Positions 48,148-61,599 of a stretch of DNA of 64,000 nucleotides are shown here, piece by piece; within the stretch, counting starts at the first letter, position 1; each line of letters opens with the position of its first letter. Origin of the DNA: Gorsachius magnificus. Its lineage: Eukaryota > Chordata > Aves > Pelecaniformes > Ardeidae. The notes under the pieces are model-generated. The model did no database searches and was not told where the DNA came from. It saw only the letters and a program-made list of their open reading frames with translations. A program made the translations under genes and the position numbers. Where the stretch lies: positions 10,462,984 to 10,526,983 of the forward strand of contig CM067082.1 of the NCBI GenBank assembly GCA_034008185.1. The letters run 5' to 3'.

Positions 48148-48577
48148 CATTTTCAGACCATTCCTGGTCATTTATCTGACCTGTTTTAAAGTACCTGCCA
48201 GTTGAACCACTGACTCATATAATCAGATATTTCACTGGTGACAATGTTTCTTGAACTGTGTTTTACCTCTGGCAATTATTGAAGAAACACACACCCCCCA
48301 AAAGTTCACCAAGCTCAAAGCCAGTAGGTATCAATTATAGTTCATCTGCATAAAAATTGCTTCTTAGAAATCATATTCCATGTTTACTAAGGTTCTCTAT
48401 TAAATGCTAAAAAGCTGGACCTGTGTCAGTTCAGACCAGTGGCTCTAATACTAGCCATTAATCTTTTTGTGTCTATTTAAATACAGGACTGTGCCTGTAA
48501 TTCAGGACTCCTCTGATGCCCCAAGTGTATGTATAAACACTGAAGAAGAAAAATGTGCCATAGACATAGGGGAGTTG

Positions 48578-48700
48578 TGAAGTGACTCAGTTAGTACAAC
48601 GTGTAGGCTTTTGGCAGATGGAGGACCTGTGTCTCATCGCAAAGCCCAAAGCTGTACACTTTTTATCGCTGCTCTGACCTTAGGACAGTGTTTCCCACCC
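48578..48700 (+). repeat. Possible tRNA-derived (MIR-like) SINE
   Basis: 'AGTGACTCAGTTAGTACAAC' resembles an A-box-bearing tRNA head. GGACCTGTGTCTCATC about 40 bp later sits where a B box (GGTTCGAATCC) would be. 'GCTCTGACCTTAGGACAGTG' recalls the MIR core GTGTGACCTTGGGCAAGT. The promoter boxes are degraded. It does not fold as a complete tRNA, so it is not called a tRNA gene. Confidence 0.4.
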
Positions 48701-51496
48701 TTGCTAATTAAAGGGTGCACTGTTCATTTGGAAACAAAATAAAAAATATACAAAGAAAAATAATCACAGAAAAGTTGCTGCAATGTAGTAGCAATGTTTT
48801 TTATCTCCAACTGAATAAAAATTAGATTAAATGTTAAACATTGGTTACTTTTATTTCGCCCCTGTTCTGCTTGCTTGCATGTTTGAGGGTTTCTGTGTAG
48901 GCGGGTTTGGGTGGGTGGGAATAGGGGTTACAAGACTTGTGGGAATACCTCCTGATCCTCCACAACAGTCAGCCTTGTATGAGGGTTTTGCTCTAGCATA
49001 AACTGCTTCTTAGTGAGCTTGAGGTTGACCCATGCTGTCCGTGCTGATATGCCCTCGCTCTGACCTGCAGAAAACATCACAGTGAAGGAAAATAGCAATT
49101 CTGTCTTCAAGCCATTTACATCCTTGGTCTTGTGGTTTATACCACTAAACATGACAGCATCTGTGATTTAGGTAGAGGTTTACCAGAGATCAGCTACCAG
49201 AGGTCATTGAACAGTCATAGATGATATCATCTATGAGGCAGGATCTGATTTAGTTGAGAATGGAGATTTCTAGTCATTGCTGATCTTGAAATGTTTATTT
49301 CATTGTATGAGCACAGGGCAGGGCCTCGTACACAGCATATTATACGCAGCTGCGTTTGGGCTCGAGGCACCAGAAGCACCGATATTAAAGATAAATGATA
49401 TCTGGATTGCTGAAGAGTTCATTTCTTTTGTGTTCTGACAATGCTGTGAAGGGCTTCATGTGTCTCCGGGCCAGTTTGGGGAACTGGTTGCAAAAGGGAA
49501 CTACTCACTGTTGGACTTTAAGGAAGCAGTGACTATGCCATAGCTTACAGAGACAGATCAGTTCAGCTGATGTTGAGGAATCATGCTGTTCATCTGCTGG
49601 TGGTTGTTCATATGCGTGGTCATGTGAGAGGCACTGATTTAGGGCGTGAATAAGAAATGTGAAGGAAACGCTCACCTTGCCATAGCTGGGATTACAAGGT
49701 ATGAAAACATGTCTCCCTCCTCCAGACTTGGGATATTTTTGTAAAAGACCCTTCAGTGCATGCTGCTGTGCAGCAGCCATTTGTGTAGCTAATTTCTTTT
49801 ACATTCTCTAAAAATAGTTCACGGGTTTGTATCAAGCACCCTCTGCTCTGTGTCAGAATTAGGAATGGGGCCAGCCCATATCTAATTACCAAAGTTACCA
49901 CTGATGCTGGAAAGTATGGTAAAAATAAAATCCAAAGTTATCCTTGGATTTCATTTTATGACAAAGTTTTGCCAAACCACATTTACATGCTGCACAATTT
50001 GAAAAAAGAAATAGATTAAAAAAATGTGAAGATCTTTCAGAACTTAAGTCCCATTTTGATATATATCACTTAACCAGATCTTCAAAAACAGGTTAGTATC
50101 TAACTCCTACTGAAGTAATTTGAAGGCAGTTGAGTTCTGGGTGTCTTCGATATTTAAAAACTCTGGACTGCAAAGGTGCTAGATCTTACATCTTATTCAA
50201 GGTCAAAAGATTGGGCTTGCAAGCGACTTGTCCTCACTGAAACCATTTAACATCCTGCTGTCCACAAGACTTGGTGTTTGAGCTGAAAGTATCTCCCTCA
50301 CACTTTTTCCATTGGAAAATTGAAAATAAAGCCCCTTCACAGCTGGTGTAAACTGGCCTCAGTCCTGGAGAGAGGTTCAAGGCTGGACCTCTCAGTGAGT
50401 TCTAGCGACTTGTATTGTCACTGCCACTAAATTCCCTGTGTTTGCTTCTTTTTGAAATTTGGTCCCGGTTTCACATGTGAAATGTCTGATCCAGGATGCT
50501 GGTTTGACTTTGCATCTCTGTCAGCTCTGCAGAAAGTCAGCAATTACATCCTAACCCAAAACCAAAATGCAGTTAAAAGTAAAATGCAGTGCAGACGGCT
50601 AATGGAAATGCTTCTGTCTGCTCCTAGATTATTCAGTCAAAAATCATTTTTAGATATCTGGCCACTTCCCAGCCTTTTCTAAATGGAAAACTCAGTCAGC
50701 TCTAACTCCACTCCTTTTAGATGTTTGTCGCCGAGCTGAAATCAGCTGGAAAGATGCAGGACAAGCGGCTGTCTGCCAGGAGGCAGGGTTTTCATCCCAC
50801 TCCTACGCATAAAGCTATAAATCATATTCTGCCATCAGATCATTATTTTTCTTCTGTTTCTTATAAACACAGCAGCAGCATCAAATGAAATATGAGCTTT
50901 CCAAGGCTGTTGGATTTCCTCGTACGTACTGTAGAAGGCAACATTTGCAGACATATGGCATGCAGGCTACTCTTAGAGAAGCATTTTGAAAACTGAACTT
51001 GGACATTTTTCAGTCCAATAATGTGTAGGTGGTCTGAATTACTAACCCTAAATCACTTCAGTGGTAACTATTTTTCTTAGTCCTACACATCAGTCTACAC
51101 AACATTAGACTTGAGAGGCTTTATTAACTAGAAACCTCAGATATAATCCCCTGAAATGAACTGTAAAGGATTATCCTCTGGATGCGCGGCTCTCGTTTTT
51201 GTTATTATTGCTCATTTGGCTTCAACACCCAGGAGTATGTGGGTCAAGCACCCACCACGGGCAGTGCTCTCGTGAGCAGGCTTCAGGCAAGTTGGATCTA
51301 CTCCCTGTTCCTCCACCAGTTTGTCTTTCTTTCTGCCTGTTTCCTCTCCTTTTGTCACAGTAGAATTGTTGGGATAAAACCACAAAATTTGTCAAGACTT
51401 CAGTTGTTATGGGAGAGGAAAGCCATAGAAGCATCTCAAATATTTTGTTAGTTTTGCCCTTTGGGCTTACGTTTACATTCCTATCTATATATGCTA

Positions 51497-51570
51497 AGAG
51501 AGAGAGAGAGAGATATACAAATGGAGGTGTGTACACATATATATATATATTCATATCCATATGAATATAT
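51497..51570. repeat. (AG)8 plus (AT)7 microsatellites with an inverted repeat
   Basis: (AG)8 lies at 51497-51512. (AT)7 lies at 51537-51550 and overlaps a perfect inverted repeat with 12-bp arms ATATATTCATAT / ATATGAATATAT around a CC centre (51545-51570). Confidence 0.8.
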
Positions 51571-54500
51571 ACAGACCATGTATTTTATAATGAATTGTTT
51601 TTACGTGATTGACTATTAAGTTACACTCTTCTATATGGGAACTGGGCTGCATAGGCCTTTTTGGAAAGGGTGCACTTCAGGGATGACCATGGAAAAGAGC
51701 AAAGGAAGAACAGTGATAGGGGGTTTTGGCACAGGGAGCTGTATGGGTACAAGCCTGGAGACTACAAAGGGTGATGCAGATTGTTGTGGCAGGCAAGCAA
51801 GTAAGGAAAGTTCTGTGAAAAGACAATGAGGCAGGAACCGACCACATGGGACCTTGTATGCGAGGGTGGCAACATCATCCTGACAGCAAACCCATCCAAA
51901 ATCCTCCTATGAACTTTCATAAGGTTCACTTCTCACATACTCTGGATGCTCCAAGCCTGCTGTGAGCAGTTCAGGGGCTGGATGCAAGCCCAGAGGCGCC
52001 TGCTTGCAGGGGTGGGGATGAGGCACCCTAAACCACACCTGTATCAGCATGTCAGATGTGCCCAGGGTCATTTCTCAGCTTTTGGAAAACAACCCATGTC
52101 TTCCCTGCAGAGTAAGGTGCCCTCATTCAAACCATGGTGAAGAAGGACCCCTAGCCCGTGTTGTCCCCCAGACCATGCCCAGGGGACGTTTAAGAGACAG
52201 CTGGTCTGAGCCAAGCCATAACAGTGACAGGGGCTGGGATGGTATTTTCACAGCACAAAGGATTGAGTTCCAGTTCCTAGAAAAGTTCCCTGACACCATT
52301 CAAATGACTGGTATGAATGCAGCCCTTCACCTTGCTCTGGCTACAGCGAGGCACTCCGAGGTGCACTCGGGAGGAGCTTGCCCACAGCCAGCGTTCCTCT
52401 CCATAATTCCCTGCTGTAGCATGCGGCAGATGTGGCCTATCCACTGCGAGATGGTCTGAGGCCATCTTTTGTGCTGAGCGGGCAGCCGGTTTAATCACAC
52501 CGTCCACCCTTTAACATGATTGCGTTCATATTTATTGCTGCACTGACACAGGCAGTTTAGCTGCATCGCTGATGGATGCCCTAGAAAACCTCATACATTA
52601 GCTCAGTCAGAAAACCTGATTTCCTGTCTCTAAGTGAACAGAGAGATGCTTTAGACGCTGATACAAATGTCTTATAATCCAGCTATAGCATACCATTAAG
52701 GAAATTGCCTTGAGACCAGCTACTGCCAGATTGATAGTCTCTGTTTCATTTGCCAATAGCGCAGGTGCAGATGCTATTAACAAATGCATTGAGGCCTTTT
52801 TAAAACAACTACCAAGCAATTTGCTCCAAGGCTAACCTGCAGCAAGGAGTTCCTGGTGTTCACTGGGTCAGTGCAGATAAAACCTTGAAATTAGAATTAA
52901 TAAAACACTAGAAAGTTAACCCTGAAGGGAATACCTCAGAGAAGGATCCTACGCTGACAAGGAGATTGAGTAGATGACCTAATAAAAAAAAAAGTTAGTC
53001 CCTTTTCTAATTTCTGTATTAAGACTTTACCATATCTGCTCAAATCCCAAGCACATTACGTTCTTTGGAGAACTTATGCAGACGTGAGTGCTTCTCAAAC
53101 TAATTTTTTCTTTGGATATAATATTCCTCACTGTTGTCTCTTTGGCCTTATTACTGCTGACAAGCCTGATGTGTGCATTCACACTCAATTCAATTAACAC
53201 TTACTGTTTGTGCTCCAGTGTTCGTAGTGAAACAGCTTTAAAGAACACTTTGGATAAAGCATGAAATCTTATTAGCTATTTGCATCTCCTTGTTCTCAGC
53301 CCACCTCAGCTCTTAGCTGTGTCTGCAGAATTATAAGTATTTAATAGTAATGAAGTAAAAAGCACAGGCAGAACCAAATGATCAAATAGGTCTTCTTCAT
53401 GGCTGAACTCTGAGATTTAAAGTGGTGTTTAAAATTCAGCCAGAGCTCTGACCACATTTTCTTGTGCTCATTCAGTCCTTGATCTTGAACTGGAAGCATT
53501 CATTATTTATCCACATCTGTCATTCATATATCTGTTTATTATGAAAGGGATTAGACACTTCCCTCATACAAATCCCATTATTCCATAGGATTTATACCTA
53601 TACCAACCTTCTCCTTTGAAAATGCCGCTATCTGTCCTTTAGCAATGCTGAGCAGTTGCTGCCGTTTACATAAACACGGGATAAATTCCACATTGCAATG
53701 GCCCTTCTCAGAGTAGCTGCACTCAGCCATGCTGACATACATCTCACCAGCCACTTGCACTGAGTAAAGCAGTAGTAAGACCATAAATGGGGCAGGAGAA
53801 ACTCCTGAGGGGCCTTCCTTCCTCCCACACAAGTGGTGTGGGGAAATCAGACCTTCATATCAGGAAGGTGGAGTTACCCAGGACAAGAGATATACCACAT
53901 TGGCACAACCGGTGTCACCCTTGACACACGCTTGGGGCAAGTGGCACGGGTCCTCAGCCTGCACGGGAATTAAATACTGGTAGGAGAGTGATGTCTGTAG
54001 TAGGAGTGAACAGATGACAGAGAAACAGGGCTGGGGGCTCAAAACCACGGCAGGCTCAGAAGCTGTCCATAGAAACTGAGCTAACAGACGGTTCTTACCG
54101 GCAGTGAAGGCAGGCAGACACCATGCCAGGTTTTCTCACCTGACAGGAGGTTTATGGTACGTTCCGTTCCAAAAGCAGATCTTTCTTTGAAAGGTAAGCG
54201 TTAGAGCAAATATGCTTTTGAAATGCAAGCTGCCTATGGAAATGTCCCCATCAGCAGCATAGATCTGAGATTTTATTTTTTTTTTATTGTCACATTACTC
54301 CTGGACTGAATGGGACAGCAGCACATTGAGTAACAGGGCAAGATCACTTAGCAGAAGTACAAGGAACTGTGACCATCCTGACAATAAGTTTGTTTTCCTT
54401 CATTCCCTTGCCCCAGAATACTGCAGACAACTACTGATATATAGCCTGCGTTCAACTACTTCCAGGCACTACCACAGGCATTCAAAAGCAGATCTGGTGG

Positions 54501-55280
54501 TGCTACTCCCAGCATTTTCAAGCACGCTGCTGGCTACATGTCTGAGCCGGGTGTTGTGCTCAGCTTCCCTGATCAGCCAGCTCCGTGCAGCCAACACAGC
54601 TTTCCCCCAGCGAGGAAGCAGATGACTCCTGGGACCAGAGTCATCCCTGGCACAAGTTGTTGGGTTTCACTGAGGTAGGACTGCAGCTACACTCATCCCA
54701 GGGGTCCAGACCTTGACTGCTCTTCTGCATTGCCATATGCTCCGCTGTAATTGTAATCTGTAAAGTAAAAAACAAATATGCAGCTTAAAGAAGCCTGCTC
54801 TGTGTGGTGTTATTTCACTTAAGGATTAGGTGAATCTTCCTCACTGAAGAAGGCAATCTCTTGCCATATGCCCATAGAGACCCATGGCTCCCCTGTGGAG
54901 GTGCTGCAGGGCAGATGGGGAGGTGCGTGCTGTAAGCTACGTGCCAGTTCTGTCTCCCTCTGTTGTTAGTGCCTGGCTATAATAAATGGTATTTAGAGAA
55001 ACAGATCTATCTTTAAACAAGGCCTCATTGGGTAAACACCCAAAATCCAGCAAGGACTACCCTGACCTCTCAAAGAAGGAGTTTTGCACCTTATTAACAC
55101 CAAAGTCAAAATTCCCACTGGCATCAGTGAGCCCAGAGCATCACCTTCAGACTCCTCTATTTCAATGCACAAACTCAGAGCTATGAAATTTGAAAAATAG
55201 AATCACCTCAGATCTTCTTAGTGTTTGCATCTCTGAGGCAGCACTTGGTTACCTGAAGCCCTCCACCCACGCAGAGGAGG

Positions 55281-55324
55281 CACATATATATATACACATA
55301 GATATATAGGTATATAGATATATC
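55281..55324. repeat. Imperfect (TA)/(ATAG) simple repeat
   Basis: ACATATATATATACACATAG followed by ATATATAGG and TATATAGATATA units. Confidence 0.8.
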
Positions 55325-55416
55325 ACTGAGAATCAAGCCGTGGCAACCAAAGTAACAGGGCACTAGAAGACAAATAAGCAAGCACTGTATTTGCTCCTGA
55401 GATGGGAACATAGGGG

Positions 55417-55431
55417 AAAAAAAAAAAAAAA
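55417..55431. repeat. Poly-A run (A15)
   Basis: Uninterrupted run of 15 A without a recognisable retroposon body. Confidence 0.8.
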
Positions 55432-56712
55432 CACAACTAAAAAAACCCCAGACCTGCCTACCAATGAGGTACAGCAGAAAATACCAAGAAAAGATTAAAA
55501 ATAACAGTCAGCTGTTAAAATTGTAGTACAACTTGGGGAAGAAGAGTTTAACCTGTGTATCTAGCATGAAGGCAAGTGATACTGAAAGTTTCATAGGCAG
55601 AAGCTATATCCTTTATCAAAGCAATTAGAGTAATAGGCAAAAAGGAAGCAGACTGGTGGGCACGCAGACCTTCCTCCAGGTCTGTGGATTTCTGTAGTTG
55701 CTTTTCATAGATGTTACAAGCTTACCTCAGACCTTCAGATACACGCCCATTCCTACCCATCTCCCTTCAAGCTGACGGAGGGTATGGCCTGACTTTGACC
55801 TGTGCAAAGCTTCAAATCATTGTCTGAAATACAACTCTCTAATTCCACCACTTTTATGGCTATACAGAGTGAATTCTTGATGGGAAACTGGTCAAATATT
55901 CCCTCCATGAGGCAAAAGGAAGGGCAGAATCCTGCTTCCCTCTCCCTGAAGTGCTGTTCTGCACGGCGAGCAGAAATAAAACACTATTTATGTGACTACC
56001 ACTGGCACATTTTATTCTGAATCCTTGCAGGAAACATAACTCTAGAGTAATGAAGGGACAATAACTATAATAATTTCTTCGGAGGAGAGACATGCTTTAA
56101 AATTACAAGAGTACTGGGCATGTTGCTCTTATAGAAACTATTTATCTTGCATCTGCTCCCTCAATCTTCTCTCAAGCTCCAATTGCACACAAACACACTC
56201 GCGTGCATGGAGAGTACATATCCACATGCATCCAATAGCCCAAGAATTAAAAGTCGTGGTTTTCTTCCCTTTGATTTTGTATTTCAGCTCTTAATGCAGC
56301 CCTACATACCCTATGGGCCTGACTTCAAAAACTCCGTCTAATAAAGTGACAGAAAATCTTTCTGCAGCTAACACAATAATTCCTGTTGTCTCAAAATATA
56401 TCCCAAACACAGCTGAAAACTTTCAGACAGAGAAGGGTGGCCTCAGATATTAAAGGAATTTGGTTCACTGCAGCTAGAAAATAGACAATTTTTTTGCCAT
56501 CAAATTCTACTTAGTTGGCTTTAAGATGCTCATTGAATTATTGCTTATAACAGTATCAGAAAACCACAATAGGTATTAAAACAATAAACAAATGGCATTG
56601 ATTCTCTTATCATTTACTTTAATTTCATACCACTTCAGCTTCAGTTAACCAGTTTTTCAATTAGCATAAATGTGTACGATTCTATTGCAACCAATAAATC
56701 AAGAGTAATTTC

Positions 56713-56738
56713 ATCAATTGAGGTTTAGATCAATTGAG
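56713..56738. repeat. Spaced direct repeat of ATCAATTGAG
   Basis: Ten identical bases at 56713-56722 and 56729-56738, each containing the CAATTG palindrome, in an AT-rich stretch. They could be paired transcription-factor sites or chance. Confidence 0.7.
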
Positions 56739-57540
56739 CTCAGTGAAACTACTTCTATTTATGCCAAAGTAAATAAGTTAACAATCAGGTTCCATATTTT
56801 ATATTTTATTATAATTTTCCTTATAAAAATATTACTGAGTATATATGAAGGAAAGTATCAGAGAGGTAGGAACGGACGAATGCAACACATCCGCAGGGTT
56901 TCCCAAGCAGAAGGATAAATATGCTTTATCATGTATAATAATTAGCACTCAAAGCATTCTCAGCACTTCCATGGTACTGCTCACACAGCAGCTATCTTCA
57001 GGGGCTTGTTTTTTCTATGCCCCAGACAGCTTAGATCTTAGTTTGCTGCATAAAGACAAAAACATTAATTTAGATGGAATGTGTCAACAGAGTAGTTCCA
57101 CCACTGGAGTGCAGTGGTCTCATCTTAGCCGCTACAAGATTTCCAGTAGAGACATGCCCATTTACTCACTTCCCTACACACTCCGTAGAGCTCTGTAGGG
57201 TACAGATAATTTTCTCATACTTTGGTATAGCTTTGATTCTGAAAAGGAGAGGCATGGATTAAGGAAACACCCCAGCTGAGCAGCTGTTATTTGTGAATCT
57301 ATCCCTCGGGCTAATCATGTAGCTCAAGACCTAATAAAGCAATGAAACAGGAGCCTCAGTGCTGGCAGGGCATTTTTTGGCATGAATTTCAACTCATCCT
57401 AACCAAAAAGGTGAAACAGTAAAAAAACTAAGAGTGTTAGATTGAAATCTGTGCTGTAAGATATTGTTTTTACTAAACCAGATTGTGAACTTCTTATGCC
57501 CATTTTGATCAATAAAATAGAGACAGGACAAGCCCCAAGA

Positions 57541-57556
57541 ACCTGAAATTTCAGGT
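57541..57556. repeat. 16-bp perfect palindrome
   Basis: ACCTGAAATTTCAGGT equals its own reverse complement. Confidence 0.85.
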
Positions 57557-58114
57557 ACTTTGGTATACAGCCCGGAGAGATATTTTTCCGCTAAGGTTTG
57601 AAGCAAATCCAAAAAGTCATTTCTAAAACAAGCAGCAATACCCTGAAAAGCATGTGTTCAGAAATAGTCCTTATTTGAAAGGTCTATTCCACGTGCTCAT
57701 GGACCCAACAACTTTCATGTGGAATTTCTGTACCTAACAGTAAAGGGGAAAAAAAAATCCTCAACTCCTTTTAATTTGTAAATGGGCCATATTTGATCTT
57801 ATCAGGAGAAAATCAGAAGACAACTCCAAAATTGCTACCATTGCATTTCCAAACGGTGTTTTTTGATATTCATATTAGACAGCTGCAAAATTATCTTATC
57901 TTCCCCTGATATTTTTCCACCACTTCTAAGTCAGGAAGCACGCAAAGTACCAAATTCTCAAGTTGGGGAACAAAACCCGGTGAGGTCCAATGAACTAATA
58001 TGAAGCATTTACAGGTTTTCTTGATTAAATTTAAAAATAAAGCAATGCATTTCTGTTTTGGCATCTTTTAAAGAAAAAAAAAAATTTAAAATATTTTTTT
58101 TAAATGCCCCAAAC

Positions 58115-58215
58115 AGGCACTGCCACCCCTTTACTCATGGTTGCAAAGTCCAGCCAGGAGGCAGAAGATTGGGGTTCAGTTCCCACTTCTCACACAGAGA
58201 TCTGAACCTACAGAA
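58115..58215 (+). repeat. Possible tRNA-derived SINE fragment
   Basis: CCAGCCAGGAGGCAGAAGAT followed by TGGGGTTCAGTTCCCACTTC contains a B-box-like GGTTCAGTTCCC. It resembles the 'GGGTTCTATTCCCAGCTCTG' block of amniote MIR-type SINEs. No A box is visible. Confidence 0.35.
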
Positions 58216-58311
58216 GGAAGTTACAGCTATTGCACAGGGGAATATTCTGCTGGGAAATCCTTTCTGGTTTGTTTTTTTTCCCCCCTGTTGATGTTGTTCC
58301 ACTGTATATAG

Positions 58312-58414
58312 AATATTGAAATATTCATTAAGCCAGAGAGAGCAACTCTATATCATGGGGTTTAGGCTCTGCAGTGGAGAGGCAGGACATCACTCTCATG
58401 AATATTTCAATATT
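58312..58414. repeat. 17-bp perfect inverted repeat with 69-bp spacer
   Basis: AATATTGAAATATTCAT at 58312-58328 and ATGAATATTTCAATATT at 58398-58414 are exact reverse complements. The spacer also has short complementary GAGAG/CTCTC stretches next to the arms (AGAGAGAG near 58335, CACTCTC at 58391-58397), so the stem could extend with bulges. It could be a degraded MITE, a hairpin RNA or a cruciform. Nothing in the sequence decides between these. Confidence 0.85.
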
Positions 58415-61400
58415 GTAAACACAGTAGAACATACTTTATCGGAGGTATTGAAAAAACAACCTTCTTCTCTCTCCCTCTCGCACTGGGAGACACCAAACAG
58501 TCTGGTGATTAGGGGCTGTTCCTAGGAAATTAAGGTGAGTTCAGATCTCCTCAGGCAGGCGAGGAAACTAAAGCCTTATTTTCTGCATTTTGAATGAGTC
58601 CCTTTCGAAATGAATGAAAGGACGGACTCAGGTGGCTTTTAAATCAAGTAATCTATCATTATGTATCTCTTTCTCTTTTCTCCCTCTCACCTTCAAACAT
58701 GACAAATTTATCCTGACTTCTGGAACAGTTCTAAGCTCACTGAAATGCCACTTTGTGGCAGAAGACTTAAAAACCAAAACTTACTCCAACCTGAGCATGT
58801 TTTATGCTATTTGTATGTTTTTCACAGCTTTAGGTTCAACTCTAGTATTTCAGAAATCATGTTTTGGCTTCATTCTACACCTCCTCATACTTGGAAAAAT
58901 TCTTACCCCCTATCTGGCTGTGCACTGCAGATTGGGTTGGCAAACTGATGGAAAAAAATACTGTTGTATTAAAATTACAGCATCAGTAGCTGAAGAGGTA
59001 AAATCCTTGTGAAATGCCTCAGAAAAGTCCTAACCACTATTACATTTCTGTCTTTAAAAAAAACGGGAAAAAAATCAACATGGTCTGGTGAACAAGGCTC
59101 CCTGAATTATGTATGAGTCCACATTAAAGGCACAGCATGGTATTTCTTCAGAGGTTACATGGAATACAGTGCTCCTTTCCTACCTAAAAGTAGCTAGCCT
59201 GAGAGAGCAGAATTTAGGCCAACCATTTAATTTGGTTATGAAGTTTGCTTTTATGCCTATACAGTTTAACTTGGGGGCATGAATAAAGTCAGGCTGAGGA
59301 CTTAGCAGAGCCTTTGGATGTTCAAAGCTTTAGCTTCCCTGGGTCTGAAGGACAGACATACAGGAGAAAATTTCTTCTGTTGTCTTCAGAGCTGAGGATA
59401 TCTCTTCAGCTGGCCGAGAAAAATAATGTTTGGAAAATCTCTGTGTGAGATTATATTATTTATGTTATTTATTTTGCCTGAATTTGTTCTGTCGCAAGCA
59501 TTCTGGAAGTAATGCAAGTAAAATAACTCTGCAAGGATTGATATAAATGCAGTGAACTGTCATTGCATATAGCTCCAAGAAACTCTTTCCAGATATATTC
59601 ATCTAGTTTTCTTCAATGCAGTTGTCACAGCAGAGTTTACTAAGAATTCTAGATGATTGATAGAAATTTCACACACATCTTCCTACTGCAATTTATTCAT
59701 CAAAAAAAGAGTCTCAAGGCTCCTAAGCGCCAGGGGAATCATTGATGTTCTGGGAGACAAGCTGTCGCATAGAGGCAATGAGCCTGCATGTATGTATATG
59801 CTCCGTACAGACACACACGGATTCAGGCTATGTCTGCATTCACAAGTGAAGGGGTGCAACAGGAGCACCAGATTATCCTATTGCAGATTGCAACAGCAGC
59901 AAAAGCACTTGTGCTAAGGACCTAGCGCTACACTGCACGCTGCATGTGGTTTTACTTCAGGCCAGCTCCAATCTGGTCCTCAGGACAGAACCCCTGTTAG
60001 CTGCTGGAGCACATTAGGCGCTTGGTTACCTGGAGCACATCCTTTGGGTTACTTTTATCTGAAGGGATCTGGCTCATGCACCCTGAGACAAATGGTGCAA
60101 ACCAAAATATGGAGAGTGGGGACAATCAGGAGAGTCAAAAGCACAAAGTTTGAAGCTAAAATCTTGCTTATTCCTGACTTCAAATGCATCATTGCTACAC
60201 TGTTAACTCAACTCAGAAAACCATGTGCTTCACAGAGACCTCCAATCTCCTTTCTCACAATGGTGGATAACAGTGAAGCCTATTCCAAGCCACCAAAACC
60301 AGGACCACAGAGCACACTACAGCCCCAGGTGCAGCTCCTGTGGTACCTGTGAGCCATCCTGGATGCCTTTGTGATGGCAGCTGAAGTGTTACGGACTCCA
60401 GGCTGGGAGAGACAGCCATGGGATGTCTGCCCGAGGTCTCTTCCTGGGGAGCAGCGGGAGAATTCATCCATGTAAAGCACTCTACCAAAATGGCACTAAT
60501 GCTGGAGTAACTTCATCACAGTAAACAAGCAGTTTAGGTATTCTGCTAGGATTATACAGCTACGTGGAATTAGTGGCTTAGCCATCCCAACTGGACAGAC
60601 ACTAACCTTCCTTCCTGGACAGTTAATATGAGGATGAACCCCAGACAAAGAGAAGCTATTAAAATTTAAGCTAAGGATATTAAAGTGACCTGAGAGATGT
60701 CTTATGGCAAATTGGTAGCAGTAGTAGTAAAAGTAATACTATGATCTTTACTTCTTTGGTGGTTGTGCCGAAGGACACAGTTCATACACTGGCAAACATC
60801 TCATGCCTTGTAATGCCTAAATTGAAGGAGATGGAGCATTCACAGGGTTAGGACAATACCCAGGGAGACTCATTTTATGTGGTTATCCAATCATTTGAAA
60901 AATTCATATAGCTTTGGTAAACCAAAACATCTCACCAGGTTCACTGAAGCTTCAAACCGATCTGGTTTTATACCTATACACAAAGATAAAACTCCATGAT
61001 GCTCAAGTTTTCTACATCAAAACAAAAATACATACACCTTTCCTTCTGCAACTGTACTCTAGCCATGGGAAATGCCCTCTTCCACTACTCAACAATATCC
61101 TGAGAAGGTGTTACCAAAACCAGATCCCATAATTGTCTGATTCAACCTATAAACACAGCTTTTAATGCTACCTCAAAAAACTTCAGAGAAGGAACTTTAC
61201 TTAAACCCCTTACAGTTATAAAAACAAATTGTCCTAAAAATGCACTTAAGCAGTGGCCCATGTCTCGGCAGGCACACACTGGGGTTGCCGCACTTTACAA
61301 TAGTTCCTCAACATAAATAAAACAATCGAAATAATTTTTGGTGTCTGCACATATCACACAATAGGGGTCAGACCTAACTGGCCTCCTGATGACAGTGTCA

Positions 61401-61580
61401 TATAAATATGAAATATTTATGGTAATATTACTGTTAATTTGGCAAAACATGATACTGTGCAAATGGAAGATTGTCTCTTTTGGCTGTGCCACAATAAGGA
61501 AAACACATGTGCTCAACATTTCTAGCTGGATGACTTTCTTTTACAAATGTTTGCTTTTCTTAAACTAACATACATAAGTT

Positions 61581-61599
61581 GGGGGGGGGGGGGGGGGGG
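61581..61599 (+). repeat. Poly-G run (G19) with downstream G5
   Basis: 19 consecutive G, then TC, then G5 (61602-61606). A run this long can form G-quadruplexes and is prone to sequencing or assembly length errors. Confidence 0.9.

Larger units (their letters stand above)
41121..48560. other. No recognisable gene; unique sequence with SINE remnants
   Basis: Holds two MIR-like fragments, an imperfect CTG/ACT triplet tract, a 12-bp tandem duplication and a strong acceptor-like tract ending in CAG at 44058. Frames up to 102 codons show no domain. The GC-richer 46380-46600 has no exon structure that I can support. Confidence 0.5.
48701..58114. other. No recognisable gene; unique sequence with simple repeats
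   Basis: Frames up to 136 codons (52049-52459) have no domain or codon bias. Simple repeats at 51497-51570, 55281-55324 and 55417-55431 are listed separately. One splice-bounded short segment at 54147-54193 is discussed among the findings. Confidence 0.5.

Noticed and set aside
48578..48650. Possible tRNA gene
   Set aside because: Only loose A- and B-box likeness. It has no acceptor stem pairing or complete cloverleaf, so it is kept as a possible SINE head.
52049..52459. 136-codon plus-strand frame
   Set aside because: No recognisable motif, and overlapping frames are open as well. Treated as chance.
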